In this document: positions 25,956 to 43,343 of the stretch, piece by piece | Numbering within the stretch: the stretch's first letter is position 1 | How the letters are laid out: every line of letters starts with the position of its first letter | From: Haematobia irritans | Taxonomy: Eukaryota > Arthropoda > Insecta > Diptera > Muscidae | Length of the DNA: 64,000 nt | Direction: 5' to 3' | Assembly (NCBI RefSeq): GCF_050003625.1 | Contig: NC_134398.1 | Span: forward strand, 95,937,674 to 96,001,673 | Notes under the pieces: model-generated | The model's input: the letters and a program-made list of their open reading frames with translations, nothing else | The model's database searches: none | What the model was told of the DNA's origin: nothing | Made by a program: the position numbers and the translations under genes

Positions 25956-26097
25956 AATCATTGAAAGTTTAAATATTTTCAGCTTTTTTAGAAAATGGCT
26001 GCATTTTTCACAAAATGTAGCAAAAAAGTCCTATTGGATATAAAAAGTATATTTTAAAGAGAAAATGTTTAGTAACAATTTTGTCATCATTTTTTTA

Positions 26098-26462
26098 GTT
26101 TTTTGTTGGTTTTAGAATTTCCTTTCCGGTCTATTTTGAAAAATATATAAACCAATATAAACCAATTTTATCATATATTTGCACTGAAAAGCTTTATTCA
26201 ATTTATCATTTGTTGTTTTCTTATATATGAACGTGTTTTTCCACAAAACAAAAAGTTTGTGGAAAGTGAGTGGATTTGACATATCCGTTCGACAAAAGGC
26301 GAACGAATGGAGTTAGGGAACCCCAATTTTAATGGTAAAGTTTTGGCTTCGTTCCCATTGATTTTCGTCTCACTTATCGCTTAGATAGAGCTTAGAGATT
26401 TAGCTGATTTTAGTATTGTATGTGAGCGAAGAGTAGAATTCAGCTATCAGAAATAGACTTTT
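26098..26462. other. Unique insert in satellite S2
   Basis: About 365 bp without monomer text, containing AGGCGAACGAATGGAGTTAG and CACTTATCGCTTAGATAGAG. No inverted ends or long frame were seen. It is an insertion of unknown type or a relic of pre-satellite sequence. Confidence 0.5.
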
Positions 26463-27965
26463 AGCTTTTTTTATAAAATGGCTGCATTTTTCACAAAATG
26501 TAACAAAAACGTGCATATTGGTTAAATACCCATTGAAAATGTTGAGTAATCATTTTGTTAAAAATGCTTAGTTTTCGAGATATCGATCATTGAAAATTTA
26601 AATATTTTTTGCCTGTTTTAAGAAAATGATTGCATTTTTAACAAAAAAATTCATATTGGGTCAAAAAGTATACTCTAAAGAGAAAATGTTATGTAACTAT
26701 TTTGTCAAAGATGCTTAGTTTTCGAGAAATTGATCATTTAAAATTTTAATATTTGTATCTATTTTTAAGCAAATGGCTGCATTTTTCACGAAATGTAACA
26801 AAAAAGTGCATAATGGGCATAAAAAGTGTACTTTAAAGAGAAAATGTTAAGTAACAATTTGGACAAAAATGCTTAGTTTTCGAGATATATGTCATTAAAA
26901 ATTTAAATATTTTTGGCGTTTTTTAGAAAATTGCTGCAGTTTTTCACAAAATGTAAAAAAAAGTTCATATGGGGTAAACAAAGTGTATTTTAAAGCGAAA
27001 ATGTTAAGTAAAAATTTTGTCAAAAATACTTTGTTTTCGAGATATCGATTATTGATAGTTTAAATATTGTTTGCCTTTTTCAGAAAATGGCTGCATTTTT
27101 CACGAAATGTTACAACAAAGTGCATAATGGACAGAAAAAGTGTATTTTAAAGCGAAAGTAACCATTTTGTCAAAACTACTTAATTTTTTAGATATCGATC
27201 ATTGAAAATTTAAATAATTTTACCTTTTTGCAAAATGGCTGCATTTTTCACCAAAAATTACAAAAAAATGCATATTGGGTATAAAAATGTATTTTAGATA
27301 GAAAATGTTAAGAAACTATTTTGTTAAAAATTTTTAGATATCGATATATCGATTATTGAAAGTTTCAATATTTTTAGCCTTTTCAGAAAAAGGCTGCATT
27401 TTTCACGAAATGTAATAAAAGTGCATATTGGGTAAAAATGTATATTTTAAAGAGAAAATGTTAAGTAACAATTTTGTCAAGAATGCTTAGTTTTTGAAAT
27501 ATCAATCATTGAAAGTTTAAATATTATCAACTATTTTTAAGGAAATGACTACATTTTTCACAAAATGTAACAAAAAGTGCATATTGAGCATAAAAAATGT
27601 ATTTTAAAGAGAAAATGTTATGGAACAATTTTGTCAAAAATGTTTATTTTTTGAAATATCGATCATTGAAAGTTTTAAGATATTTAGCTTTTTTTTAGAA
27701 AAAGGCTACATTTTTCACAAGATGTAACAAAAAAGTTCATATTGAGTAAACAAGTGTATTTTAAAGAGAAAAAGTTAAGTAACAATTTGATGAAAAATGC
27801 TTAGTTTTCGAGATATTGATCATTGAAAGTTTAAATATGTCTAGCTCCATTGTTCTCTAAATGTAACAAAAAAGTGCAAAAGGGTCATAAAAAGTGTATT
27901 TGAAAGAGAAGATGTTAAGTAACAATTTAGTCAAAAATGCTTAGTTTTCGAGATATCGATTATAT

Positions 27966-29560
27966 AAATATTTTAGGAAAATGGCTACCTCGTCAAATAA
28001 AAGTCACCGGAAAAAGAAACCAAATTTGTTAGAAAAATCGCCAAGAAATATGGAAATAGATGAGTCTGCTTTATCAATTTAGATATAGACTAACAAATTA
28101 GGTATTCTGATATTAGAATTTTAAAGAATTTAAATCGGTTCGATGTCTACACTGCTATACATGCAGCTGTATTAGCAATACTTAAATATTTATTTTTGTA
28201 TCAGATATATCGTTATAAATACTATCGGAAGATGTACTTTTTAGCATCAATATTTATGATTCTAACACAAATTCGTGTTCAAAATATCACAAAAATACGA
28301 TGATACATATGATTGATATTTATTGTCCTCCACAGTCTAAATCAGAGCAGAAAAGTACTTTTTCGTAGCTTGCTTAGTACCATTTAATTTCACAATTTGC
28401 CATCATTGGCATCTACTAAGTTGCTCGCTCACATACTCTCTTTTTAGTTTTGAGAATAACTCATTCTCACAGATCAATATGAGAGAAGCAAATATTACAT
28501 ACATATAGGTTTAAAAGGTAAACACATCATTGGCGGTAGGCGACTAACGAATTTGTGTTCTAAAACTGTGAACAAATTTTAAATAAAATTGATTTATATT
28601 TGAAAGAATATTGATATCATAACACCAAAATAAAAATGTTTATTTGGACGTCTTGCATATTTATTAATACCTCCTAACGGCAGCGACAATTATTGTGCCC
28701 AAAGCAATTGGAATGAATTCTATAATGTTCTTCAGTCGTCAACCGCTAAGTTTGTCGGGTAATTCGATAAAAATAGATTTGTGGATTTGTATGCAACTCC
28801 CCTAAGGAACTTCAGTGTCCCAAGGTTGTACGCTAATCGTCAAATTCTGAATTCTGTCCGATGACTGTCTATTTGTTCTATAAAAAAAGCATAAATTTGT
28901 ATATGTTGAAAATGTGGTTAATATTATTCTTTCTTTACAAAAGTTTGCGAACATTTTAATTTCTGCACGCAGAGAAGGAATAACATGTTTCAAGAGCAAA
29001 ATATTATTTTTGAACGGTTGGTACCGGAAGAGGGAACATTTTTCTCGCAAAGATATTGCTTTCTCGGCTAAAAGTTACGTGGTTGCTGAAATCAGGAACA
29101 TCATTTTCAAGGAAATAACATGGTTGCAAGAAAAATGTTTTGTTAAAAATTTAAAACTTTCATTTGAAAAACAAAATTCGCAATATTTCGATTTCTGTGA
29201 GAACTTTTTATCCTAGAGAGAATATATAAAAAAATTTTACTCTAAAAAATATAATCACAATTTCCATTTCTATTTTATGAGCTAAACGTGGGTATAAAGT
29301 TCAACGACCATACACATAAGTTCAATATGAACTAACGCAAACGAAATTTTTCATATGATTCTTCTACGAGAGGATGTAATTTCGTGAACTGCAGTTAACC
29401 CTAGCTTAGGCACCAATGTTTTTCTACATTATCTGCCACTATTTACATATGTAAATATTTTGTTTCATTTGTTATTTTTAACTTAATAACCGGTTTTTTA
29501 TGTTTGTTTTACATTCTGATATTCGCTACAGAAAAAAATATTGTTGTTTATTGAACATTA
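27966..29560. other. Unassigned region after satellite S2
   Basis: The last monomer decays near 27965. 28370-28560 weakly resembles the 9850-9990 segment (TTAGTACCATTT, then CATC, then TTGCTC...CACATACTCTCTTTTT). A 100-codon frame at 28914-29216 has no recognisable domain and overlaps an opposite-strand frame; I do not call it a gene. Confidence 0.3.
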
Positions 29561-29569
29561 TCTGTTCGA

Positions 29570-29880
29570 CATTATTGAAATCGGTTCAGAGTTAGATAAA
29601 GCTCCCATATACATCTTTCGCCCGATATACACTCATAGACGCCAAAGTTTTGCTCCCGATTTGTACAGGGAGTAGAATTAATATTCTTACTATGCATGCC
29701 AAATTTTGTGGAAATCGGTTCAGATTTAGATATCGTTCCCACTTATATATATATTTCGCCCGATTTATACAGATATGGCCACAGAAGCTTACATTTTACT
29801 CCGAGTTACGTGAAATTTTGCCCAGGGTGTAGACTTAACATTCTTACTATGCATGCCAAATTTGGTTTAAATTGGTGCAT
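29570..29880 (-). repeat. GGGAGCTATATCTGAATC repeat family, fragment
   Basis: About two units with GAAATCGGTTCAGATTTAGA and TATATATTTCGCCCGATTTA text, the reverse orientation of the array at 33.2-35.2 kb. It is cut on the right by the MITE at 29887. Confidence 0.7.
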
Positions 29881-29886
29881 AAGCTA

Positions 29887-30380
29887 CACTCAAACAAAGT
29901 GAACTCTCTATTTCACTAAAGCCAATTTAACTTATTTTTAGTTCATGGAATTATTATGTTTGGAGAAAGTTTCCTTTACTCTAATAATTTTTTGTGTACG
30001 TTAGTTAAATTAACTAAAACCGAGGAAAAAAATATACTCAAATGAAGCATAAAGATTAATTAAATTCCTGCCTTCCACAAAATAGTTCAGAATTTCTTTA
30101 AATTTGTAAATTTTACCAAAAATGCGTCCATCATGAACTTCGTATATCATTAAAGACATTCTTGAAATTTTGAACTCAAAATTATTCTTTCAAACTACAA
30201 AATTTTCTTTAACAAGTGAAAAAAATTGAATTTGTCGAAAAATATTTACTTATTTTTATGACATCGGCGTGATGCCAACGTTTGTAATACTGTTTAGTTA
30301 AAATTTTCTACAAATATTCAAAATTTTCTAAAATTAACCGAAAATTTTCTTCCTGGTGGGTTCACTGTTTTTTTTCAGTG
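29887..30380 (+). mobile_element. MITE1 (TA target, CACTNAAA ends)
   Basis: A 494-bp element. Ends: CACTCAAACAAAGTGAACTC and, reversed, CACTGAAAAAAAACAGTGAA. It is flanked by TA on both sides (29885-29886, 30381-30382). It is an inverted relative of 57211-57725 across its whole length. Interior landmarks: TTAGTTAAATTAACTAAAAC and TGACATCGGCGTGATGCCAA. No transposase. TA duplication suggests mobilisation by a Tc1-mariner-type enzyme. Confidence 0.85.
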
Positions 30381-30661
30381 TAGGGTTAAATTGGATAAAA
30401 ATGCTCAATGGAGCGAAAAAAATGAAATTTTTCGTGAATCTTTTTTATTTTTTTTTTGTATTATTTTCATATGTAACAATTCAAAACAAATCAAATAAAA
30501 GCATCTTAATCCAAAAAAAAAATATATTTTTCAATTTTATTTATCTTCTCAAAAATAGCACCAGAACAAAATTATATAGACACACATTATTGTTAATACA
30601 AGTTCCAAAATATTATATTGTGTATGCGTTCAAACATATTATATATTAAAAGGAATCAAGA

Positions 30662-30692
30662 GTATTGTTACAGAAGCGATTGTTTTGAGGGT
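30662..30692 (+). mobile_element. MITE2 terminal fragment
   Basis: GTTACAGAAGCGATTGTTTT followed by GAGGGTATA matches the right end of MITE2 at 58350-58378. Only the terminus is preserved. Confidence 0.5.
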
Positions 30693-30699
30693 ATATACC

Positions 30700-30985
30700 C
30701 GTTACAGAAAATTTGGCCAACAATTTCTAATTCCATAGAAAATATTGTCAAAATCTTTATTTACAATTAATTATTATTCAAAATGTCAATAAAAAGCTTT
30801 GTCAAATTTCTCCCATTTCTATAAAAAAATGTCACAATTTCTATTTTAATAGAAAATTCAGTTTCAATTTTTACTTTTATAAAAAAGTTTTTCCAAAATT
30901 TCTATTTGCGTTAAAAATCTAGAAATCTATTCTATAAATTTTTTCAAGTTTTCTATTTCATTTTCTATTTTCTATTTTTTAAAAT
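30700..30985 (-). repeat. Decayed TTTCTATAGAAAT minisatellite
   Basis: Degenerate units of AATTTCTATTTTATAGAAAA type, in the reverse orientation of the arrays at 8.7-9.2 and 13.4-13.7 kb. No hAT termini are visible. Confidence 0.5.
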
Positions 30986-31866
<881 letters not shown>

Positions 31867-32070
31867 CGTCCAAAGCAAAGTTTAAGTTTTCTCTCACGAT
31901 CACGCACGGCATATTCCATTTAGTCCCATTAACGCACATCCATGAGAGTTGGTTTTATTCACAATTCACGCGAGACTCAATTGTGTCACGCACACACATC
32001 TAAACAAATATTATATGTCATATCATTCTAATAAATACCATGGTATAGCTACCGTTACATTCGTACTTAC

Positions 32071-32762
32071 CACTGCTGCGCCTCTTAGAATTAATCCGTT
32101 AAAATTTCCTCTGTAGTAAATACTACGCATGTACATCATTTTAGTAATTGATTCAGAAAGAATAGCTGCTTGTCGTTTATCATTGAATGTTACTATTTCA
32201 GAAATTTCTACAGGCGCGCCCAAATGTCTTCCTTTGGAATGACAGTCGAATACTCTGTACGTGGAGTTTTCCATAGCCACAACAAGCAACTGGGCATTAG
32301 GTCCGAAGTATTTAAATTTTGATGAAAGAAGATTATTTAAACAAGCATTGTTTTTATCCCACACAACCCAATTATATGTTTTATTGAAAAGTGATGCATC
32401 AGATGCTCTTGACAATAATGGGACAGCATTGGTGCAGTTGCAATCAACATGGATTGATATGTTGGCGTTAGCTTTATGAGTTAGTAACAATTCTAAATTA
32501 AAGCTCCTTCTGGTATCATGCAGCTCCATAAATACATTGAACGCCATCAAATAGTCAATGAAGTTTTTAGAATCTGAAAAAATTGGTTTAAAAATAACAA
32601 ACAACTGTCAAATTGCGCGTCATATTTAAACTACATTTCAGATATGTTAATAAACAACGTACAAGTGTACGTAAATCCTCTCACTTTTAGAGTGGATTAC
32701 ATACCGAAAAGAATGTAAACTATTCGCTTTGAGGTTTTTATTGGAATCAACAGCCCTATCAT
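32071..32762 (-). CDS. Ionotropic-receptor-like gene, partial (IR75-type?)
   Basis: The best host-gene candidate. The main exon is 32573 down to 32071 (minus): acceptor TTTTTTCAG before 32573, donor GTAAGTACG after 32071. It encodes about 167 aa with features of the amino-terminal region of insect variant ionotropic receptors: WVVWDKNN, YRVFDCHSKGRHLGAPVEIS, then YYRGNFNGLILRGAAVV, the usual lead-in to the ligand-binding S1 lobe. NKT and NST sequons suggest an extracellular location. A short upstream exon at 32762-32705 (ATG, 19 codons, donor GTATGTAA) joins in phase and would give TSKRIVYILFDSKNF; it is less certain. The S1, pore and S2 exons would lie at lower coordinates but none is found there in this window. 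Either the intron is long or this is a remnant. Family knowledge: IR75 receptors detect acids and amines in olfactory neurons. Confidence 0.55.
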
Positions 32763-33214
32763 ATTTAAAGTGGTTTTTGGTCTTTTTATATTTATTTGTA
32801 AATGATTTCTATTAATTTTCCTATTTTTTCATTTTTTGTTTTCAAAAAGATGTTGCCACGTTTTAACAATACGATTGCACCATTGGCGCCGTTTCTTCTC
32901 TTAATAGTTATCGTCTCTGATATTCCCAATGTCACTAAATCAATCAATGTAAACAAACCACTTCTATGCAATAAAGTTTGGTTCGACAACGCAAATTTTA
33001 ATATATTGCTGCTTACGATCGGAATGCACCTCTAGCGGATATTTCGCACGTGTGTCAATAATATAATTTTGGAGAAGAATGTAAATAATTGATAAATATA
33101 CCTCATGGAAATTATTGTAATGTAAAGTATCTATTCAATACATGGGTAGCGAAAATTCCCCTATGGGTGCATTCCGGCCTTTATAAAGCAAAATTGTGAA
33201 TTGTAAATGGAGGC
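32763..33214. other. Flank upstream of receptor-like exon
   Basis: Frames exist on both strands over 32792-33035, one with a hydrophobic stretch (APFLLLIVIVSD, plus strand). None has clear homology. A promoter or true first exon of the minus-strand receptor gene could be here, but nothing decides it. Confidence 0.3.

Positions 33215-36108
<2,894 letters not shown>

Positions 36109-36189
<81 letters not shown>
36109..36189. repeat. (AT)n microsatellite, left of mariner
   Basis: An AT run into which the mariner-type element has inserted at a TA. It resumes at 37103. Confidence 0.97.
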
Positions 36190-37639
<1,450 letters not shown>

Positions 37640-40455
37640 TTCCACAAATTGTTTACAAAATTGAAAAATATTGGGTATAGTGTATTTTAAAGAGAAAATG
37701 TTAAGCAAAAATTTTAGATTTCGAGGTATCTATCGTTGAAAATTCAAATATTTTAATTTTTTTTTGAAAAATGGCTGCATTTTTTACAAAATTTAGGACA
37801 AAACATGCATATTAAGGATAAATGGTGTATTCTAAACAGCAAATATTAAGAAAAATGTTGCTAAAACTCGAGATTCCGATCGATGAAAATTCAAATATTT
37901 TAGCATTTTCGAAGAATGGCTGCATTTTTTTACATAACATGAGATAATACGGCACATTGGGTATATATGGTGAATTCTAAACAGAAAATGTTAAGTACGC
38001 ATTTTGCCCAAAATGCTTAGTTTTCGAGATATAGATCGTTGAAAATTTAAATATCTTGGCACTTTCGAAAAATGACTGCATTATTTTTTTACAAAATTTA
38101 GGACAAAACATGCATATTGGGTATATATTCTAAAGAGAAAATATTAAGTAAAAATTTTAGCAAAAATGCTTAGTTTTCGAGATATCGATCGTTCAAAATT
38201 TAAATATTGTAGCACTTTTTCGGGAAATGGTTGCATTTTTTACAAAATTTAAGACGAAACGTTCATATTGGGAATAACTTTTGCATTCTAAAGAGAAAAT
38301 ATTAAGTAAAAATTTTGCTAAAAATGCTTGGTTTTCGAGATATCGATCGTTGAAAATTCAAATATTTTACCACTTTGTCGAAAAATGGTTGCATTTTTTA
38401 CAAAATTTAAGACGAAACATTCATATTGGGAATAAGTGTTGCATTCTAAAGAGAAAATATTAAGTAAAAATTTTGCTAAAAATGATTAGTTTTCGAGATA
38501 TCGATCGTTGAAAATCATATATTTTACCGATGTTTCGAAAAATGACTTATTTTTTCCAAAATTTTAAACTAAACATGCATATTTGGAATAAATGGTGTAT
38601 TTTAAAGAGAAAATGTTAAGTACGCATTTTGCCCAAAATTCTTAGTTTTCGAGATACCGATCGTTGAAAATTCAAATATTTTACCACTTTTTCGAAAAAT
38701 GGTTGCATTTTTTACAAAATTTAGGACAAAACATGCATATTAACAATAAATGGTGTATTCTAAACAGAAAATATTAAGTAAAAATTTTGCTAAAACTGCT
38801 TAGTTTTCGAGATACCGATCGTTGAAAATTCAAATATTTTAGCACTTTCGAAGAATGGCTGCATTTTTTTTTTACAAAATTTGAGACAATAAATGCATAT
38901 TGGGTATATATGGTGCATTCTAAAGAGAAAATGTTGAGTACGCATTTTGCCCAAAATGCTTAGTTTTCGAGATATCGATCGTTGAAAATTCAAATATTTT
39001 ACCATTTTGTGGAAAAATGGCTGCATCTTTTTTAACAAAATTTACGACAAAACATGCATACTAAGAATAAATGGTGCATTCTAAACAGAAAATATTAAGT
39101 ACATATTTTGCTAAAACTGCTTAGTTTTCGAGATACCGATTGATGAAAATTCAAATATTTTAGCACTTTCGAAGAATGGCTGCATTTTTTTACATAACAT
39201 GAGACAATACATGCACATTGGGTATATATGGTGAATTCTAAAGAGAAAATGTTAAGTACGCATTTTGCCCAAAATGCTTAGTTTTCGAGATATCGATCGT
39301 TGAAAATTTAAATATCTTGGCACTTTCGAGAAATGACTGTATTTTTTTGTTACAAGATAAATATTTTAGCACTTTCGAAAAATCACTGCATTTTTTACAA
39401 AATTTTAAACTAAACATGCATATTAGGAATAAATTGTGTATTTTAAAGAGAAAATGTTAAGTACGCATTTTGCCCAAAATGCTTATTTTTCAAGATATCG
39501 ATCGTTGAAAATTTAAGTACTTTAGCACTTTCGAAAACTGCCTGCATTTTTTACAGCATTTTAAACTAAACATGGATATTAGGATTAAATGTTGTATTTT
39601 AAAGAGAAAATGTTAAGTATGCATTTTGCCCAAAATGCTTAGTTTTCAAGATATCGATCGTTGAAAATTCAAATATTTTACCACTTTTTCGAAAAATTGT
39701 TGCATTTTTTACAAAACTTAGGACAAAACATGCATATTAACAATAAATGGTGTATTCTAAACAGAAAATATTAAGTACAAATTTTGCTAAAACTGCTTAG
39801 TTTTCGAGATACCGATCGTTGAAAATTCATATATGTTAGCACTTTCGAAGAATGGCTGCATTTTTTACATAACATGAGACAGTACATGCACATTGGGTAT
39901 ATGGTAGATTCTAAAAAGAAAATGTTAAGTACGCATTTTGCCCAAAATGCTTAGTTTTCGAGATATCGATCGTTGAAAATTTAAATATCTTAGCACTTTC
40001 GAAAAATGACTGTATTTTTTTGTTACAAGATAAATATTTTAGCACTTTCGAAAAATCACTGCATTTTTTACAAAATTTTAAACTAAACATGCATATTAGG
40101 AATAAATGGTGTATTTTAAAGAGAAAATGTTAAGTACGCATTTTGCCCAAAATGCTTATTTTTCAAGATATCGATCGTTGAAAATTTAAGTACTTTAGCA
40201 CTTTCGAAAACTGCCTGCATTTTTTACAGCATTTTAAACTAAACATGAATATTAGGATTAAATGTTGTATTTTAAAGAGAAAATGTTAAGTATGCATTTT
40301 GCCCAAAATGCTTAGTTTTCAAGATATCGATCGTTGAATATTCAAATATTGTACCACTTTTTCGAAAAGTGGTTGCATTTTTTACAAAATTTAAGACGAA
40401 ACATGCATATTGGGTGTATATGGTGCATTCTAAAGAGAAAATATCAAGTAAAAAG
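37640..40455 (+). repeat. Satellite block S3 with higher-order structure
   Basis: About 18 monomers of about 155 bp: GCTTAGTTTTCGAGATATCG, ATCGTTGAAAATTCAAATAT, TTTTCGAAAAATGGTTGCAT, AAATTTAGGACAAAACATGC, TGGTGTATTCTAAAGAGAAA. It is the same subfamily as S1 in opposite orientation. From about 39030 a group of roughly four monomers, including a truncated one (TTACAAGATAAATATTTTAG at 39350), repeats at an offset of about 673 bp (40023), making a higher-order unit. It ends sharply at AGAAAATATCAAGTAAAAAG. Confidence 0.93.
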
Positions 40456-40730
40456 GTTTGGGTTGGCCACCAAAGTATTGTGCCGACGGAAAATTATTGT
40501 ATATTCGAAAAAACAATCTTATTTAATAATTGTTCAAATTTTGACGCAAAATGTGCTTTTTTCAATTAAAATGCCTTTATTTGTCCTTAATTATATGTCC
40601 TTTATATCGTGTAAGTTGCGCGTTCAAAGTTTTACTTTAATCTTTAAGACACATTTTTTCAGTTTTTAATATCCCAATAGACAAAATAAAAATGAACCAC
40701 ATTCTCATGTATCGTATCTGTGTGTATATA
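40456..40730. other. Unassigned sequence after S3
   Basis: AT-rich. A weak frame at 40369-40569 straddles the satellite edge and is not credible as a gene. Nothing else is seen. Confidence 0.3.
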
Positions 40731-41130
40731 TATATAATTATGGACCGATGTGGACCAATTTTTGCATGGTTGTTAGAGACCATATACCAACACCATGTAC
40801 CAAATTTCAGCCGGATCGGATGAAATATACTTCTGTTAGAGGCTCCACAAGCCAAATCTGAGGGTCCCTTTATATGGGGGCTATACGTAAAAGTGGACCG
40901 ATATGGCCCATTTTCAATACCATCCGACCTACATCGATAACAACTACTTGTGCCAAGTTTCAAGTCGATAGCTTGTTTCGTTCGGAAGTTAGCGTGATTT
41001 CAACAGACGGACGGACGGACGGACGGACGGACATGCTTAGATCGACTCAGAATGTCACCACGACCCAGAATATATATACTTTATGGGGTCTTAGAGCAAT
41101 ATTTCGATGTGTTACAAAAAAAAAAAGATC
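40731..41130 (+). repeat. GATCGGTTTATATGGGGGCTA family, 3' part
   Basis: Two units of the family seen at 6790-7495 (TATAATTATGGACCGATGTG, GCATGGTTGTTAGAGACCAT, CCGGATCGGATGAAATATAC), followed by its characteristic end: a (GGAC)n run at 41005-41032, ACATGCTTAGATCGACTCAG, TATATATACTTTATGGGGTC, CGATGTGTTACAAA. No gene. Confidence 0.85.
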
Positions 41131-41160
41131 GTTGATATCTTTTTGAGGATGGCAGCTGAT

Positions 41161-41362
41161 GCATAAGCGTAGGAAGGCCTTTGGGGAGGGGGCTTAGACC
41201 CCCCCAGAAAAAATTTAGCCCCCCCCAGAATTTGAAAACCTATTTACGATTTTACATTTTTATAAAAATTAAACAAGTATATACAACCGCACAAAGTTCC
41301 GCTAAAGACTTTCATGCACAATCGAATTACTTGGGTTGTGGTAGCAGTTGCCGATGGCAATG
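41161..41362 (+). repeat. Left TIR of long-TIR element
   Basis: About 202 bp, with runs GGGGAGGGGGC, AGACCCCCCC and AGCCCCCCCC near the outer end and CCGATGGCAAT at the inner end. It is longer than the right copy because of small insertions (near 41318-41340). Confidence 0.85.
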
Positions 41363-42015
41363 TTTGCAGTCTGATATTTATGAAATAGAGCTGTGATTGG
41401 ACTTATGGTTTAGTTGAGTTCAATCGATCGACTGAAATGCATAGAAACAGCTGTTTTTTGGTTATAAATTCGGCTGTTTGTTTCCATTTTAGTCGATCGA
41501 CAGAGCTCATTCGACATACAGAAACAGGCTGTAAAGCTCCTTTATTATATTGTTTATATAATAAATTGTTTATATAATGAGGATGAGCATTTTTCATAGG
41601 TACCGCCATATAAATTTGATAGTGAATCCCATCTTCAACATTAATTCAAACGGCCTTGCAAATTGCTTGTGTTCAATAAATTTTCCAATAGGTTTGAAGC
41701 ATTAAACTGAAATTTAGTTTGAAAAGTTGTTGCTAATATGTTGAGAAATTGTTGCTAAGGTGTTGAATTCTACTGTTGAGGGTAATGTCTGTTTTTTGTT
41801 GAGAACCCGATTTTCTCAACAATTTCTCAAATTGAATTCTAATCTAATTCTTTGAAAAAATGTTTGAAAGGGTATTGAATATAAGCATTTCTCCAATACT
41901 TGTGTTTATTTGGTTCTTTCATAAATTAATATCTTAATAATGCTGCAAAAAAGCGTAGCCAAAAAAGAAGTGAAAATCTTCTTTTTGGGTCCGGAAGTGG
42001 TGCAAAATTGGCGGA
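41363..42015. other. Interior of long-TIR element, left
   Basis: Contains an inverted pair around GTCGATCGA (CAATCGATCGACTGAAATG near 41418 and CATTTTAGTCGATCGACA near 41485) and TTGTTGAGAA-type words at 41720-41830. Near 41945-42000 a short frame AKKEVKIFFLGPEVV is too short to identify. Confidence 0.4.
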
Positions 42016-42696
42016 GAAGCGATGGATGTAATAGGAACTCGTCATAGAATGAATGTCCACCGTTTCAACAGCCGCTGTAATAAATTTACATCACTTCTAA
42101 CGGTGTGATCCGAATTCAGAGTTTTGAATCTGAATTAAAAAATTGTGTGATATTTTCTCAAATAAATAATTTTTATTTATTCGTTTTTTATTTGATTTTT
42201 GGTCGACCTTTTGTTAGAATTATATAAATATTTATAAAGACCTCGAGCTTCAAGAAACATTAATTTATAATAATCTTTATATTTTTTTATGATTTTTATT
42301 GCATTCTAACGCTTGTTTGAATATTTTCAAAAATTATTTTTCTATAATGGATTTAGCATTTTTGTGGCAAAATTTGAATAATTTTTACAATTTTATTTAT
42401 TCTTACTCTTTTTTTAAACTATTTGAAAAACGAAAATAAAAATTACGTATTAAAATATGAAAAAACTGAAGTAAAAAACTTCCTGTGTAGTTAATATAAT
42501 TAACTTCTTGTGAGGACATTTTTGGAAGTGCTTTTAAAGTTGTGCCTTTAAAACAAATCCCAATTTTTTTTGCTGGGAAAAGTGTGGAACTAAATTTAGT
42601 TGCTTTATTATATATTATTTTGATGTCTATTTTTTTATTTTTTTTAATGAAATAAAACAATAATTGAATCTATAAGTTCAGTCTATACATTTTTAG

Positions 42697-42721
42697 CTAG
42701 GGGGGCTATAGCCCCCCCTAG
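42697..42721. repeat. C/G-rich perfect-type palindrome
   Basis: CTAGGGGGGCTATAGCCCCC followed by CCTAG gives 12-bp arms with one extra C. TCTAGCTACGCTAATGAGC follows. It recurs at 44264-44288 in copy 2. Similar C-runs mark the outer TIRs. It could be a terminus of a nested element or a hairpin. Confidence 0.75.
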
Positions 42722-42753
42722 GAAAATTGTCTAGCTACGCTAATGAGCTGATG

Positions 42754-42893
<140 letters not shown>

Positions 42894-43272
42894 ATATATA
42901 GAATCAAAAGGGAGCAATTTCTGTGAAACTGCTTGTATGTTGTTTCGAAAACTGTTTTAAATGCATTTAAAACGGTGTTAAATGCTAGTAAAAAACTGCT
43001 CACGCCCAACTAAATTTAAGTGTATATTATAAAATTATTTATGTATGTTTATAATCGACTCCACGTTCTTCTTTTGTTTGAGTTTTTTAATTCCTTACAA
43101 AATTTCAAGCTTTTATACCAAAAACAGTTTTTTGTTAAAAAATTGTTATTTTTGCATCAAACACTATTCTTTTCTTATTGTAAATCTTTAATAACACACA
43201 TTTCGAAGTTTCATTGTAAAAATTTAATTTAATAATATAAAAATATAAATACAAAAAAAAATTGGTGTTCGG

Positions 43273-43343
43273 TCGGAGTAGGGATTGAACCCAGGACCCT
43301 TTGCATGCAAGGCGGACATGCTAACCACTGCTCCACATGGCCA
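43273..43343 (-). other. tRNA-like pol III module, minus strand
   Basis: Read in reverse, it has an A-box-like GCAGTGGTTAGCATG and a B-box-like GGTCCTGGGTTCAATCCC at tRNA spacing, similar to the head of the SINE at 35848. It has no convincing acceptor stem or CCA-side pairing, so it is a tRNA-derived SINE head rather than a tRNA gene. Duplicate at 44815-44885. Confidence 0.7.

Larger units (their letters stand above)
18991..27965 (+). repeat. Satellite block S2 (about 9 kb)
   Basis: More than 50 tandem monomers of about 155-160 bp. Each monomer: CTTAGTTTTCGAGATATCGA, TCATTGAAAATTTAAATATT, AGAAAATGGCTGCATTTTTC, ACAAAATGTAACAAAAAAGT, GCATATTGGGCATAAAAAGT, GAGAAAATGTTAAGTAACAA. It is the same family as S1 and S3 but a distinct subfamily (TCATTGAAA and ATGTAACAA instead of TCGTTGAAA and ATTTAAGAC). 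Interruptions: a non-satellite spacer three times (19440, 22790, 25095) and a unique insert at 26098-26462. No genes are supported within it. Confidence 0.94.

Noticed and set aside
18991..27965. CRISPR-like array
   Set aside because: Period about 156 bp with no conserved-repeat/unique-spacer pattern and in a eukaryotic genome; it is a satellite.
28914..29216. 100-codon plus-strand frame
   Set aside because: No recognisable domain, lies in AT-rich sequence, and overlaps an opposite-strand frame of similar quality.
32802..33035. Plus-strand 77-codon frame with a hydrophobic stretch
   Set aside because: No homology, overlapped by an opposite-strand frame, and no splice or promoter support.
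40874..41146. 90-codon frame with TDGRTDGRTD text
   Set aside because: Produced by the (GGAC)n run and the dispersed repeat end; the same DNA recurs without the frame elsewhere.
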